This document shows, one piece after another, positions 53,091 through 63,053 of a DNA stretch of 64,000 nucleotides. Source of the stretch: Ianthella basta. Taxonomy: Eukaryota > Porifera > Demospongiae > Verongiida > Ianthellidae. Position numbers and translations under genes: made by a program. The stretch is taken from NCBI GenBank assembly GCA_964019415.1, contig OZ025871.1, positions 12,184,936 to 12,248,935 on the forward strand, given 5' to 3'. Under the pieces are notes generated by a model. It was not told where the DNA came from. It searched no databases and worked only from the letters and a program-made list of their open reading frames with translations. Every line of letters starts with the position of its first letter. The stretch's first letter is position 1.

Positions 53091-54744
53091 TTCTTGTCTG
53101 GGAGCCTGGCTAGCAGTACATGTATGGAGCAATGATTGAAAGACAAAGTAAGTAGAGGACATTTCAACTGTGACGGTCTTTGTCAGCAGAGGTGTGATCT
53201 GGCCTAACTACAGCAACTTGTGACGTAATAAACACAGGTGTACTTGGAGGGGTGACAGGTCATTGCCATAGCATGAATGTCTACCACATCATCAGATGTC
53301 ATGTTGGCAGCAGTGACAGAGGGACAGCTTGGAGTGTACAAAACAGCGTGAACAGAACAGAACTGTGCCAGAGTATTCTACCCGTCCACAAACTAAACTC
53401 AGTCGCCAAGCTACAAGCCAGGCTTCATCACTGTCCGCGTGTTATCGGACCAGAAAGGACCGACGGGACCAATACATTAGATAGGGGCCTGTGCGGTCGA
53501 TCAAAAAGCTGTTAGGACAAGAGAGAGAGAGTACCACAATGTTCTACACTGCGTAGTTTGCCCCCTTGCCCTTACCTGACTCGGTGGTCTAGTCGCGATG
53601 TGATGTGACCTCGTTGTGGCTCTGCTGACGAACAGTGTGTCCTGAAGCCGACACGCACTCATCCTCCCTTAAAATCCACTTTTCTCTCCCAAACTTTGAA
53701 AGGACCTCAAGGCAAAAGGAATTAGCGAAAGGAATTGGAGCACACTGTCCACTTGATGTCTGCAGGTGAAGCACCTCTTCTCAATCTTTGTTCATTATCT
53801 GATCTATAGGTCTGTAGCTAGCTGCCATGGCTGCTCAGAGCACCGTTTAGTCCTCCCTCAGCCTTTCCCGCTGGAGGTTAGGCCTCCATGCGCTAAGCAG
53901 TTTCTGTGCCTCTCCACTTGTTCGCAAGACCAAATAGCCGACACCGCCATTTTCCCGGTAGATCCCTCTAATCCTCCTCCGCGCGCGCGCCGCTGACCTT
54001 CGTCTTGGTGTGTGCATTTCCTTATATGCCGTGCATTGGTGACCTCAACGTCAGCCCTTGCGTTTGAGATTCTGTTCTTCTGACGCGCTACTGGGAGGTT
54101 ACGTTTGACTTAACGAATGAAGATATTGTCTGTAGTACATGCCCACGGAGCTGAGGTGAGCTTCGTTTAACATGGGCCGAATGTACCTATAGCCAGACAG
54201 TTAGAATACGACTCCAGTGCACCCAGGCCCTACGGATACAGTTCCGTTGTACGTATTTCGTGCCCATGAATCTATTGTATCTATTGCATATGCTTTAGTT
54301 TAGAGCAAGTGTGTGAATGATGACATATAGCTAGCTGTTATTCTCTGTGACTATCTACCTAAGGTCGTGTGTAGCTAGGTCTTACACGCCATGCTGCGGT
54401 ATCAGTATCAGTATCAGTATCAGTAATTATTATCCTGGCACTCCACTTAGTCCACAGGACTACTTTCCAGGGAGCCCAGTTAACATTAGCGGTAGCTATA
54501 CAATATACAATGCTAGCACAACCTTGGGCACAACCAATATCCACTGTGCTCTACCTAATACCGGGTCCTCTAAGGCAGGTCTCATCAGTGTGACATAGCC
54601 TCTCAACACCAGTGCCTTGTATGTAGCTAGGAGATGGTTCACTGTAGACTGTGCTAGTGAAGGCTTAGCACACATTTGAAGTGATGTAGGTGAATGCATG
54701 CTATTCATCTCAACTCATTGTCTCTCTCCTTTGTTTCCACACAG
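53091..54744. other. region without a supported gene; likely 5' ends of flanking genes
   Basis: Includes a minus-strand donor-like site (GAGTCAG|GTAAGG near 53574), a CpG-rich patch (CCTCCGCGCGCGCGCCGCTG, about 53976-53995) and the simple repeat at 54399. RPA2 is transcribed leftward and the NLR-like exons rightward from here, so a divergent promoter is likely, but no core motif was identified. Short open frames in it have no recognisable features. Confidence 0.4.
54399..54426. repeat. (CAGTAT)n microsatellite
   Basis: Four to five copies of the hexamer in the presumed 5' region of the NLR-like gene. Confidence 0.9.
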
Positions 54745-55179
54745 GTGACATGCCTATTTCAAATGAGCAGTGGCGTGTGGTTGTAGGACTGTGGGTTGCC
54801 CGCATTCAGCAGACTCTCATCATCAGGAGAGGAGTGAAGAGGTCACCGTCCAGTCAGGAGGGGGCACCTTGTCCACTCGGCCAACCACACAGCGGAGAGA
54901 AGAAATGCATGGTGAAGAAGAAAGGGAGAAAGAAACCAAAAAATGACTCTTTTGGTGACTCAGCTATCTCAACTGATGAATTCTATAATGGCTTGATTGC
55001 TCTTGCCATGATTGTGAGCTGCTTAGGAAGAAATAAGTGTAAAGACGGCTCATACAGGAATCCTGTAGGCCCATTGCTGGAAATGTTAGGGGGCAATGGC
55101 TTAGGTGCACTGGTTGTCATAGCAATCCTCCTCCTCCGAAGTGGCGATGTGGAAACAAACCCTGGTCCTGTAGTGACAG
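54745..55179 (+). CDS. NLR-like gene, leader exon with 2A motif (exon A)
   Basis: Starts after TTTGTTTCCACACAG and ends ACAG|GTGGGT; 435 bp, phase 1 at both ends. A Met codon lies six bases inside (54750, MPISNEQWRVVVGLW), probably the translation start unless an upstream exon exists. The middle is basic (KKKGRKKPKN), then comes an acidic stretch (DSAISTDEFYNG), two hydrophobic stretches (LIALAMIVSCLG and GALVVIAILLLRSG), and DVETNPGP. The 2A motif makes the ribosome skip the Gly-Pro bond, releasing the upstream part. In sea-urchin NLRs such 2A-like leaders are known to double as signal sequences; the hydrophobic run here fits that. After the motif only VVT and a split Gly codon precede the splice to a DEATH exon. 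Confidence 0.8.
55146..55169 (+). other. 2A ribosome-skipping motif 1 (DVETNPGP)
   Basis: Perfect match to the D-[VI]-E-x-N-P-G-P core, in frame, immediately after the hydrophobic run VVIAILLLRSG. The predicted break is between Gly and the last Pro. Four codons later the exon is spliced. Confidence 0.9.
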
Positions 55180-55419
55180 GTGGGTGGTTGTATTTAGTGA
55201 ACAATTTAAATGAGTCAAGCACTTATTGCACAGTAGTACAGGTCATGTTAGCAGTCACTAACACACTGGCTGGCCATGGGTTACTGGCTAGGCTGAAATC
55301 TTTGACAAGGCTAACTGCTTGTCAGTGCACATACCAAGGAGTGGATCTGGCTGCTGAGGGTGGCAGGGTGAAGGATGGGGTTTGCAATGCTGTGTTTGTA
55401 GGGTGAACATCTTCTCAGA

Positions 55420-55610
55420 TATTCTAATGTGAACAATCTCATGCAATACCACCTCTCTATTCTGGAGACATGTGGGATGTTTTGGACAGGTTCAAATGTC
55501 CTGATTACAGAGGTGTCTTTATTTCAGAGGTAGCTGTTACATACCTCTATGTAGCTGGAACAGCAGGCATTGTCTTCGTTAAAGAGGTGTCCTTACATAC
55601 ATCATTGTGT
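55420..55610. repeat. two diverged copies of the intronic 79-bp repeat family
   Basis: Contains TTTATTTCAGAGGTAG, CCTCTATGTAGCTGG and GGCATTGTCTTCGTTA, the same parts as the 61.3-62.5 kb minisatellite but only about two units long. It lies in the same place relative to the 2A exon as the expanded array does relative to the third 2A exon. Confidence 0.75.
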
Positions 55611-56246
55611 TCCTTTTGAGAGGCTCCATTCGTAATAGCCACGTGCACTACTATATCTACAGTAGCTAGTTGAAGTGCTTTTTGTCTAAGAGCCCTTTGG
55701 TGTAGGCTTGTAGGGTCTCCCACACACCAGTGTAGGAGGTGGGTGGGGCTTGTGGGTAACCTAATGCAATCAAGGGTGGTCTGTTGTTTACACTGTGATC
55801 ATTAGTCCTTGCTGTGTTGCTACACAATCACCTCCTGATTTGAACAGCTTCCCATTTCAAGGCAGTGTGTCATGTGCTGTTCTGTTGTGACTAGTCTCCT
55901 GTACATAGTTTCATGTCAGTTCTCTCACTATGCCAGACAATACTTAGCTACTGAGTCTCCACTGAAAGTAGCTAGGTACAGCTTGTAAACGTAGCTGCAG
56001 TGCATACAGCCTAATCATGTGTGTGGTATTGTAAAATACAGAGAAGGGACTCAGGAAGTAATTGGATGCAGTTATGGGAAATTGGGGACACTGAAAGTAA
56101 ACAAAAATAGCTAGTGCTGTCACTACCTGTCACCATCACGTGGTGTGACTGGAGATAGTATTTAATGTGCCATTGTAATGATAAGGTTTTACTAACTGTA
56201 CGTACCATCGTTGCCCAACATATCTTGCCATCCTGTATTTCTTCAG

Positions 56247-56621
56247 GTGCTCACACTCTCCTCTACATCAGCTCCAAGCCCACAGTGGCTGAGCTGGACG
56301 AGTTCATAGTACAATCTATCACTGATCAGTGGGAACAAGTGATGTTTCATTTCGGGGTAGAGTCCCTTGTAATAAACATATTGGAAGGGGATAACCCTGG
56401 TCAATCTCAGGAGGCGAGCCAAAGAGTTCTCAGCAGTTGGCTGAATGCCAAACCTGGTATGGGTGAGGCTGAGAGGTCTTGGCACTCTGTTTTACAGGCA
56501 CCGGAGACTAGTGGGTTAGAGTCACCAGAAAAAGGCAGCCACAGACAGCTAGGAGATAAACTGAAGACAGAACATTTTGGTGAGAGTTCTGAAGGACCAG
56601 ATTCAGAGCCTACCTTTGCAG
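56247..56621 (+). CDS. NLR-like gene, DEATH-fold exon 1 (exon B)
   Basis: 375 bp between TTTCTTCAG and GCAG|GTGTGT, phase 1-1, 125 codons. It begins AHTLLYISSKPTVAEL and contains ITDQWEQVMFHFG, INILEGDNPGQSQEAS, RVLSSWLNA and SHRQLGDKLKTEHFG. The six-helix DEATH pattern is visible: a W in helix 2 (DQWEQV), the D-N-P-G-Q turn, the R-V-L-x-x-W helix, and a last helix with L-x-D-K-L. DEATH domains bind other DEATH domains in signalling assemblies. Compared with exon D it has a small insertion (GLESPEKG). The exon after it should be a CARD, but that one is deleted here. Confidence 0.8.
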
Positions 56622-56837
56622 GTGTGTGTGCAGCTGGGTTGAGTAGGGATAGTATTATTGTCACAGACATGCATTTTTGCGGGTTTGTCAACTGCATACT
56701 GGTGCATATTGTAGCCCCCCTGGGTTTGTACACATCAGTGACCTGCTCAAAGTGGGTGGAGGGTGGTCCTACGTACAGTGTGCATGAGATATGTGATGGG
56801 TTTGTGTGACATGACTCTTTAATTTCTTTCCATGCAG

Positions 56838-56850
56838 TGTGTATGTGTTT
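56838..56850 (+). other. scar of a deleted CARD exon
   Basis: The intron sequence before the CARD exons at 59307 and 63054 (TGACTC or TGACAGTTC then CTTTCCGTGCAG or CTTTCCATGCAG) is present here as TTTCTTTCCATGCAG, ending at 56837. Directly after it comes GTGT-rich sequence like that found after the CARD exons. The CARD exon itself is missing. Confidence 0.7.
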
Positions 56851-57367
56851 GACTGTGTGAATTTGTGTGCATGCATGTGTGTGTGATGGGTAGGCCTTAG
56901 TGTGTTGCTGCTGTATGCTGTCAATCCTGTCGTTAGGGGCTTCCCCATCAAGATTTGTGTCACATGCTGTTCTGTTCTTACTAGTTTCTTGTATGCACAA
57001 ATAATATAGCTGAGTTGTCAGTCAGTATGCCACAGTGCACTGCATTAGTCACCACGGGAACCATACTAGCTGATGTACAGTGCATGCAGTAAATGTATGC
57101 AGTATTGTCAATTGTGTCAATTGATTGGAGAATGAATATGATTCAGATGGTGATGATAAATTTGTCTTAGTGCACCAGTTGTCCCTGTGTTTGTGGTGTG
57201 AGACTGTTTTCAGTTGAGGATGCTACTCAAGTGGAATTGTGATGTACATACACATCTCTCTGTCACCATTGTGGGGTGTGACTGGGCTGAGTGGTAGACT
57301 GTGCTAGTAATGATGAGTGAACTACCTTCTTTTACTCTATCCTGCCATCCTGCATGTCCTTCCTCAG

Positions 57368-57586
57368 GTGCTCATGCCCTCCTCAACATCAGCTCCAAGC
57401 CCACACTGGCTGAGCTGGATGAGTTCAAAGTACGATCCATCACTGATGGATGGGAACAAGTATTGCTTCACCTAGGCCCATTGCTGGAGGTGTTAGGAGG
57501 CAACGGCTTAGGTGCATTGGTTGTCATAGCAATCCTCCTCCTCCGAAATGAAGATTTGGAAACAAACCCTGGTCCTGTGAAGAGAG
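57368..57586 (+). CDS. NLR-like gene, chimeric DEATH-fragment/2A exon (exon C)
   Basis: 219 bp between CCTTCCTCAG and GAGAG|GTGGGT, phase 1-1, 73 codons. The first half is the N-terminal third of the DEATH domain (AHALLNISSKPTLAELDEF to WEQVLLHL); at about 57470 it changes, in frame, to the end of the leader exon (GPLLEVLGGNGLGALVV to LLLRNEDLETNPGP). The junction shares a few bases (CCTAGGCCC against CTGTAGGCCC), as in non-homologous joining. The 2A core has Leu in the second place (D-L-E-T-N-P-G-P), an allowed variant, but the two residues before are Asn-Glu, not Ser-Gly. It is open throughout with both splice sites intact. Confidence 0.75.
57553..57576 (+). other. 2A motif 2 (DLETNPGP)
   Basis: In frame in exon C. 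Conservative V-to-L change at the second core position, and the SG before the motif is NE, so skipping could be less efficient than at motifs 1 and 3. Confidence 0.8.
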
Positions 57587-58750
57587 GTGGGTGGTTGTGT
57601 TTGGAATGTACCTGCCCGAGTAGTAGTAGACATGCAGGGTGACAGCTATGTGGCCCAAAATTGCACAGTAAAAAGTGGTTGGCCGATGCAGTGCCGAGGG
57701 TTCTGCACATTAGTGCTCTTGTTTCAGAGGTAGTTTGTACACGACACTATGTAGTTGAATTGAAGAGATGCCCTCATTTCATTGTGTCCTTTTTGAGAGG
57801 GTCTATTCATTGTAGCTATGTACACTAATGTTTTCATAGCTAGTTGAAGTGCTTTAAATGGCTTGTACAGGATTCAGAGCCTTTTGGTGTGGCCCTTGTT
57901 GTAGGGTCTCCCACACAAGGGAAGGCTGTGTAGCACACAGGAGGTGGGCAGGGCTTGTGGGTAACCTAATGTAAACAAGGTGGTAAACAAGGGGTATGCC
58001 CCTGTCATTACTTGGTCTGTTGTTTACATTGTGATCCTTAGGCCTTTCTGTGTTGCTACATGTCAGGTAAAGGTTACGTTCTACCGGTGTACAGACGCCC
58101 GTATACCTACTCGTATTGCAACCATACATTTCTCGTGTTACACCTGTGCATTCCCCCATATGTGCACTGTGCAAATGCCCTTAAGTGCTGCGTACATTCT
58201 CCAAATCACCCATTGGTTAACTACCTACGGACAGTTTAGGTGCCGCAGCCACAGTACTTTCACATCAACATGTATTGTGGCTTCAGCTACGGTGTGTACA
58301 TCGTCACAAGTGTAAAACAGTTCCAGTCATGTTTACCTCCTGATTTGAACAGCTTCCCTCTTGAAGGTAGTGTGTCATGTGCATGTTCTGTTGTGACTAG
58401 TCTCCTGTACATAGTTTCTTGTCAGCTCTCTCACTATGCCAGACAATACTTAGCTACTGAGTCTCCACTGAAAGTAGCTACAGCTTGTGAAAGTAGCTAC
58501 AGTGCATACTGCCTAATCATGTGTGTGGTATTGTAAAATACAGAGAAGGGACTAGGGAAGTAATCGGATGCAGTGATGGGAAATAGGGGACACTGATAGT
58601 AAACAAAGATAGCTAGTGCTGTCATTACCTGTCACCATCATGTGGTGTGACTAAACATAGTATTTAATGCATCATACTAATGATGGGGTTGTGTACTAAC
58701 TGTGCCTACCATCATCACCTAACATATCTTGCCATTCTGTATTTCCTCAG

Positions 58751-59104
58751 GTGCTCACACTCTCCTACACATCAGCTCCAAGCCCACACTGGCTGAGCTG
58801 GACACGTTCGTAGTGCACCTCATCACTGATGGATGGGAACAGGTATTGCTTCACCTCAGGGTGGAGTCCTCTGTAATAATAAACATGTTGAAAGGGGATA
58901 ACCCTGGTCAGTCTGAAGAGGCAAGCCAAAGAGTTCTCAGCAGTTGGCTGAATGCCGGTCCTGGTACAGGTGCTGCTGAGAGGACTTGGCGTTCTGTATT
59001 AGAGGCACTGGAGACAAGTGGCCACAGACAGCTAGCAGATAAACTGATAAGGGAGCACTTTAGTGAGAGTTCTGAAGGACCAGATTCAGAGCCTACCTCT
59101 GCAG
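58751..59104 (+). CDS. NLR-like gene, DEATH-fold exon 2 (exon D)
   Basis: 354 bp between TATTTCCTCAG and TGCAG|GTGTGT, phase 1-1, 118 codons. It reads AHTLLHISSKPTLAELDTF, ITDGWEQVLLHLRVE, MLKGDNPGQSEEASQR, VLSSWLNAGPGTGAAER, then TWRSVLEALETSGHRQLADK and ends with LIREHF. This is the most regular of the two full DEATH domains: ends with a canonical W-x-x-L-x-x-A-L and L-A-D-K-L. It is followed by an intact CARD-like exon. Confidence 0.85.
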
Positions 59105-59306
59105 GTGTGTATGCAGCTGGGTTGTGGAAGGAGTGTAATTGCTACAGACATTTTCGGAGGTTTTTGCAACTGCACACCAGTTGTGTATGTTAGTCCCCTG
59201 GGTTGGTACACATCAGTGACCTGCTCAAAGTGGGTGGAGGGTGGTCCTACAGTGAGCATGAGATGTTGGTTGGTTTGTGTGTCATGACTCTTCTCTTTCC
59301 GTGCAG

Positions 59307-59588
59307 CTGAAGAAGTTCTTAAAGAGTATCAAGAACAATTCATTAACCATGTGGAGGCTGATGTTGTTGCGTCTGATCTTCGATTCAGTGACATTATTGC
59401 ACAAGGCTGCCATAAACAAATCTTGTGGACTATTGGACGTATTCAGAGAAATAAGATTTTACATGACCAGATGATGACCAACTGCACCAGAGAGGTGTTA
59501 ACTGTTGTCTGTAGCTCATTCATTACTAAGGAAGGCTACCCAAGGATGAAAGAGCTGGGTGTAGCAATGAAGAAGAGCATGGTAGCAG
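59307..59588 (+). CDS. NLR-like gene, CARD-like exon 1 (exon E)
   Basis: 282 bp between TTTCCGTGCAG and GCAG|GTTTGC, phase 1-1, 94 codons. It reads AEEVLKEYQEQFINHVEA, SDLRFSDIIAQGCHKQI, RNKILHDQMMTNCTREVL and GYPRMKELGVAMKKSM. This follows the CARD layout: F-x-x-x-V-E-A-D, D-L-x-x-x-x-I-I-x-x, R-x-K-x-x-x-L-x, then a last helix after the G-Y-P turn. CARDs recruit CARD-bearing adaptors or caspases. It could also be classed only as a DEATH-fold relative; the family is diverged. A GT-rich tract follows in the intron (59590-59690). Confidence 0.7.
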
Positions 59589-59870
59589 GTTTGCACGTGT
59601 GTGTTTGTGTGTACGCGTGTGTATTCATGTGTGTGCATGTGTGTATGTGTTTGTGTGTATGTGTTTGTGTGTATTTGTGTGTGTGATGACTAGTCTTACT
59701 TTGTAGCTGCTGTACTGTCAATCTTGTTGTGAAGGGCTCCCCCCATTAAGGACTGTGTCACATGCTGTTTTGTTCTTACTAGTTTCTTGTCTATAATTTT
59801 GCTGAGTTGTCACTCACTTTGCCAGACTGCACTGAGTCACCACAGAAGTCATACTAGCTGCTGTCCTGTA

Positions 59871-60576
59871 TGGCCGGAAATTTGGCAGTGAATTTATTTT
59901 CGCAGATTGGTGTTTTTGAGAGCAATCCGCCAATATCTCTTTTGCTAAAATTAGTCAGCAATATTGCACAATCATAGTTTCCTGTATAAACTGGGTTGGA
60001 TGCGCTGGGCCTATAGGTTAATCATTGGCATAGAGTTCACAACTGACAGCTGCGTACGAGGACATTACATTTCCAAATGGTTAGTTTTGGACATGCAAGT
60101 TTGTAGGAGAAGAGCTGTCTAGACTTGTCAGCACAAGGAAGCCAAATGCAATACAAACGGCATCGCTGTGAAGACTGACGTTGATATCATTATTGGTAGC
60201 TTACTGTGGAAGATTGGCAGCCTGTTCTATGTTTCTGCATTGGATTGGTGTGACTGTGTGCTAAGTCACAGACAGCAAGCGAGCATCAGTAGATCTACCA
60301 TAAGGAGGCTTGGATTCTCCTTTGCATGTTGAAGAATTCTTGGTCTAGGGTAAGGATTAGAACGAAAATAGTCCAGATATTGTCAAACAGCAGCGTGTGC
60401 ACTCTGCAGCCACATTTCATCATCATTGCAATCTAGCTCTTGCCTGTTCCAGATTAGCCATTTCACTATGAATATCATTATAGCATAAGGCTTGCCCAAC
60501 CACCAAAGTAAATTCCGCTACATGCCATAATTTCATCAATTCACAAAAACAAATTCCAGCCCAAAATTTCCAGCCA
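59871..60576. mobile_element. 706-bp nonautonomous DNA transposon, TA target duplication
   Basis: Ends are inverted repeats of about 40 bp with mismatches: TGGCCGGAAATTTGGCAGTG on the left, and TTCCAGCCCAAAATTTCCAG then CCA on the right. TA flanks both ends (59869-59870 and 60577-60578). The paralogous intron near 57080 (CATACTAGCTGATGTACAG) has no insertion, which gives an empty site. There is no open frame of a transposase; the inside resembles nothing I recognise. Confidence 0.75.
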
Positions 60577-60878
60577 TATGGTATATACTGTAACAGTGTA
60601 TACAGCAAACGTATGTATTGTGGTATTGTGAAATGTGTTGATTGATTGGAGAGTGAATATGATGCAGCTAGTGATGAGAAATGTGCCTTAGTTCACCAGT
60701 TGTCCTGTGTTTGTGGTGTGAGACTGTTGTCTATTGAGGATACTCAAGTAAAACAGGGATACACATCTCTCTGCCACCATTGTGGGGTGTGACTGGGCTG
60801 GGTAGTAGACCGTGCTAGTAATGATGAGTGAATTACATTCTTTTACTTTATCTTGCCATTCTGTATGTCCTTCTTCAG

Positions 60879-61226
60879 GTGCTCGTGCCCTCCTCAACAT
60901 CAGCTCCAAGCCTACACTGGATGAGCTGGATGAGTTCATAGTACATCTCATCACAGATGGACGGAAACAAGTGGTGCTTCACCTTCAAAGTGACTCTTTT
61001 GGTGACTCAGCTATCACAACTGATGAATTCTATGATAGCTTGATTGCTCTTGCCACGATTGTGAGCTACTTAGGAAGAAATAAATGTAAAGGCGTCTCAT
61101 ACAGGAATCCTGCAGGCCCTTTGCTGGAAGTGTTAGAAGACAATGGTTTAAGTGCACTGGTTGTCATTGCGATTCTCCTCCTCCGAAGTGGTGATGTGGA
61201 AACAAACCCTGGTCCTGTGGAGAGAG
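60879..61226 (+). CDS. NLR-like gene, second chimeric DEATH-fragment/2A exon (exon F)
   Basis: 348 bp between TGTCCTTCTTCAG and GAGAG|GTGGGT, phase 1-1, 116 codons. It starts as a DEATH N-terminal third (ARALLNISSKPTLDELDEF, then GRKQVVLHL, lacking the helix-2 Trp) and changes at about 60987 to the leader exon at an earlier point than exon C does: DSFGDSAITTDEFYDSL, SYLGRNKCKG, then SALVVIAILLLRSGD and VETNPGP. So the two chimeras have different breakpoints. It is open throughout with both splice sites intact. Confidence 0.75.
61193..61216 (+). other. 2A motif 3 (DVETNPGP)
   Basis: Identical core to motif 1, in frame in exon F, after the same hydrophobic run (VVIAILLLRSG). Confidence 0.88.
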
Positions 61227-61308
61227 GTGGGTGGTTGTGTTTAGTGAACAGTTTACATGAGTCCTGCACTTACATTTGAACATCTTTGTATTGGATGCAT
61301 CTGGGTCA

Positions 61309-62515
61309 TTTTGTACCAGGAACAAGTGTCCTCATTAAAGAGGTGTCCTTATTTCAGAGGTAGTTCTGTACACAGCTGTATGTAGCTTGGAGAGTAGGCA
61401 CTGTCCTCATTAGAGAGGTGGCCTTATTTCAGAGGTAGTTTTGTACACATCTCTATGTACGTAGCTGGGACAGTAGGCACTGTCCTCATTAGAAAGGTGG
61501 CCTTATTTCAGAGGTAGATTTGCACACATCTCTATGTATGTAGCTGGGACAGTAGGCACTGTCCTCATTAGAAAGGTGGCCTTATTTCAGAGGTAGATTT
61601 GCACACATCTCTATGTACGTAGCTGGGACAGTAGGCACTGTCCTCATTAGAAAGGTGGCCTTATTTCAGAGGTAGATTTGCACACATCTCTATGTACGTA
61701 GCTGGGACAGTAGGCACAGTCCTCATTAGAAAGGTGGCCTTATTTCAGAGGTAGATTTGCACACATCTCTATGTATGTAGCTGGGACAGTAGGCACTGTC
61801 CTAATTAGAGAGGTGGCCTTATTTCAGAGGTAGTTTTGTACACATCTCTATGTACGTAGCCTGGACAGTAGGCACTGTCCTAATTAGAGAGGTGCCCTTA
61901 TTTCAAAGGCAGTTTTGTACACATCTCTATGTACGTAGCTGGGACAGTGGGCACTGTCCTCATTAGAAAGGTGACCTTATTTCAGAGGTAGTTTTGTACA
62001 CATCTCTATGTATGTAGCTGGGACAGTAGGCACTGTCCTCATTAGAGAGGTGCCCTTATTTCAGAGGTAGTTTTGCACACATCTCTATGTATGTAGCTGG
62101 GACAGTAGGCACTGTCCTCATTAGAGAAGTGCCCTTATTTCAGAGGTAGTTTTGTACACACCTCTATGTAGCTGGGACAGTAAGCACTGTCCTCATTAGA
62201 GAGGTGCCCTTATTTCAGAGGTAGTTTTGTACACACCTCTATGTAGCTGGGACAGTAGGCACTGTCCTCATTAGAGAGGTGCCCTTATTTCAGAGGTAGT
62301 TTTGTACACACCTCTATGTAGCTGGGACTGTAGGCACTGTCCTCATTAGAGAGGTGTCCTTATTTCAGAGGTAGTTTTGTACACATCTCTATATACGTAG
62401 CTGGGACAGAAGGCGCTGTCTTCATTAGAGAGGTGCCCTTAGTTCAGAGGTAGTTTTGTGCACGTCTCTATGTACGTAGCTGGGACGGTAGGCAATGTCC
62501 TCATTAGAGAGGTGG
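61309..62515. repeat. 75-79-bp intronic minisatellite, about 16 copies
   Basis: Unit: GTCCTCATTAGAAAGGTGGC, CTTATTTCAGAGGTAGATTT, GCACACATCTCTATGTACGT, AGCTGGGACAGTAGGCACT. Later copies lack 4 bases (ACGT or ATGT) and are 75 bp. CpG-type variation TATGTACGTAG/TATGTATGTAG is common. Homologous introns after the other 2A exons hold only one or two diverged units (55420-55610 and about 57720-57790), so the array expanded after the cassette duplication. Each unit carries TTATTTCAG, an acceptor-like motif. Confidence 0.95.
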
Positions 62516-63053
62516 CATGAATTCACGGTGTCTATAAGAGGGGCTCCATTGTAACATGTAGTTTGGTCACTAGCTACTAATTCAAATAGAACTTATAGCT
62601 ATATGCCCATTTGAATGGGATTTGGAGCCTTCTGCATATTGCATGGAGTAGCCCTGTAGCCCTATGTTTACGACTTATACTTATAAATCATGTGTAAGAG
62701 TGTATGATTGGACTTCACACAACAGAATGTTCAGTGTGCTTGTGTTGGGACACTGAGTCACTGTTGTGCAGGTAGGTAGCAGTGCTATATTTAAACATTT
62801 CTTCATTGGGGAGGGGACAAATTTGCAAGGTGGGCGAGATTATACTAAGCATAATGTACCACTGGGTAGGGCTATTGGATCACATACGTAACGTAAAGAA
62901 GGTGATATGCCTTTGTCATTACTGGTTGGTTGTGTGCTATATCTCTGGGTTGGTACCCATCAGTGACCTGCTCAAAGTGGGTGGAGGGTGGTCCTACAGT
63001 GAGCATGAGAGGTTGGCACATTTGTGTGTCATGACAGTTCTCTTTCCATGCAG
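62516..63053. other. intron with a deletion of the DEATH exon
   Basis: The stretch 62890-62930 (GGTGATATGCCTTTGTCATT) matches the intron before exon D (near 57995), and from 62943 (CTGGGTTGGTACCCATCAG) it matches the intron after exon D (59200). The DEATH exon and about 1.2 kb around it are missing between the two. Confidence 0.65.

Noticed and set aside
53766..53996. 76-codon frame in the CpG-rich region
   Set aside because: No motif, no splice link; more likely 5' regulatory or untranslated sequence.
54745..61226. 2A motifs as part of a virus or of a retrotransposon ORF
   Set aside because: 2A sequences also occur in some viruses and LINEs, but here no polymerase, capsid or reverse transcriptase is nearby, and each 2A exon has introns and splices in phase to DEATH exons. 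A retroelement origin of the leader long ago cannot be excluded.
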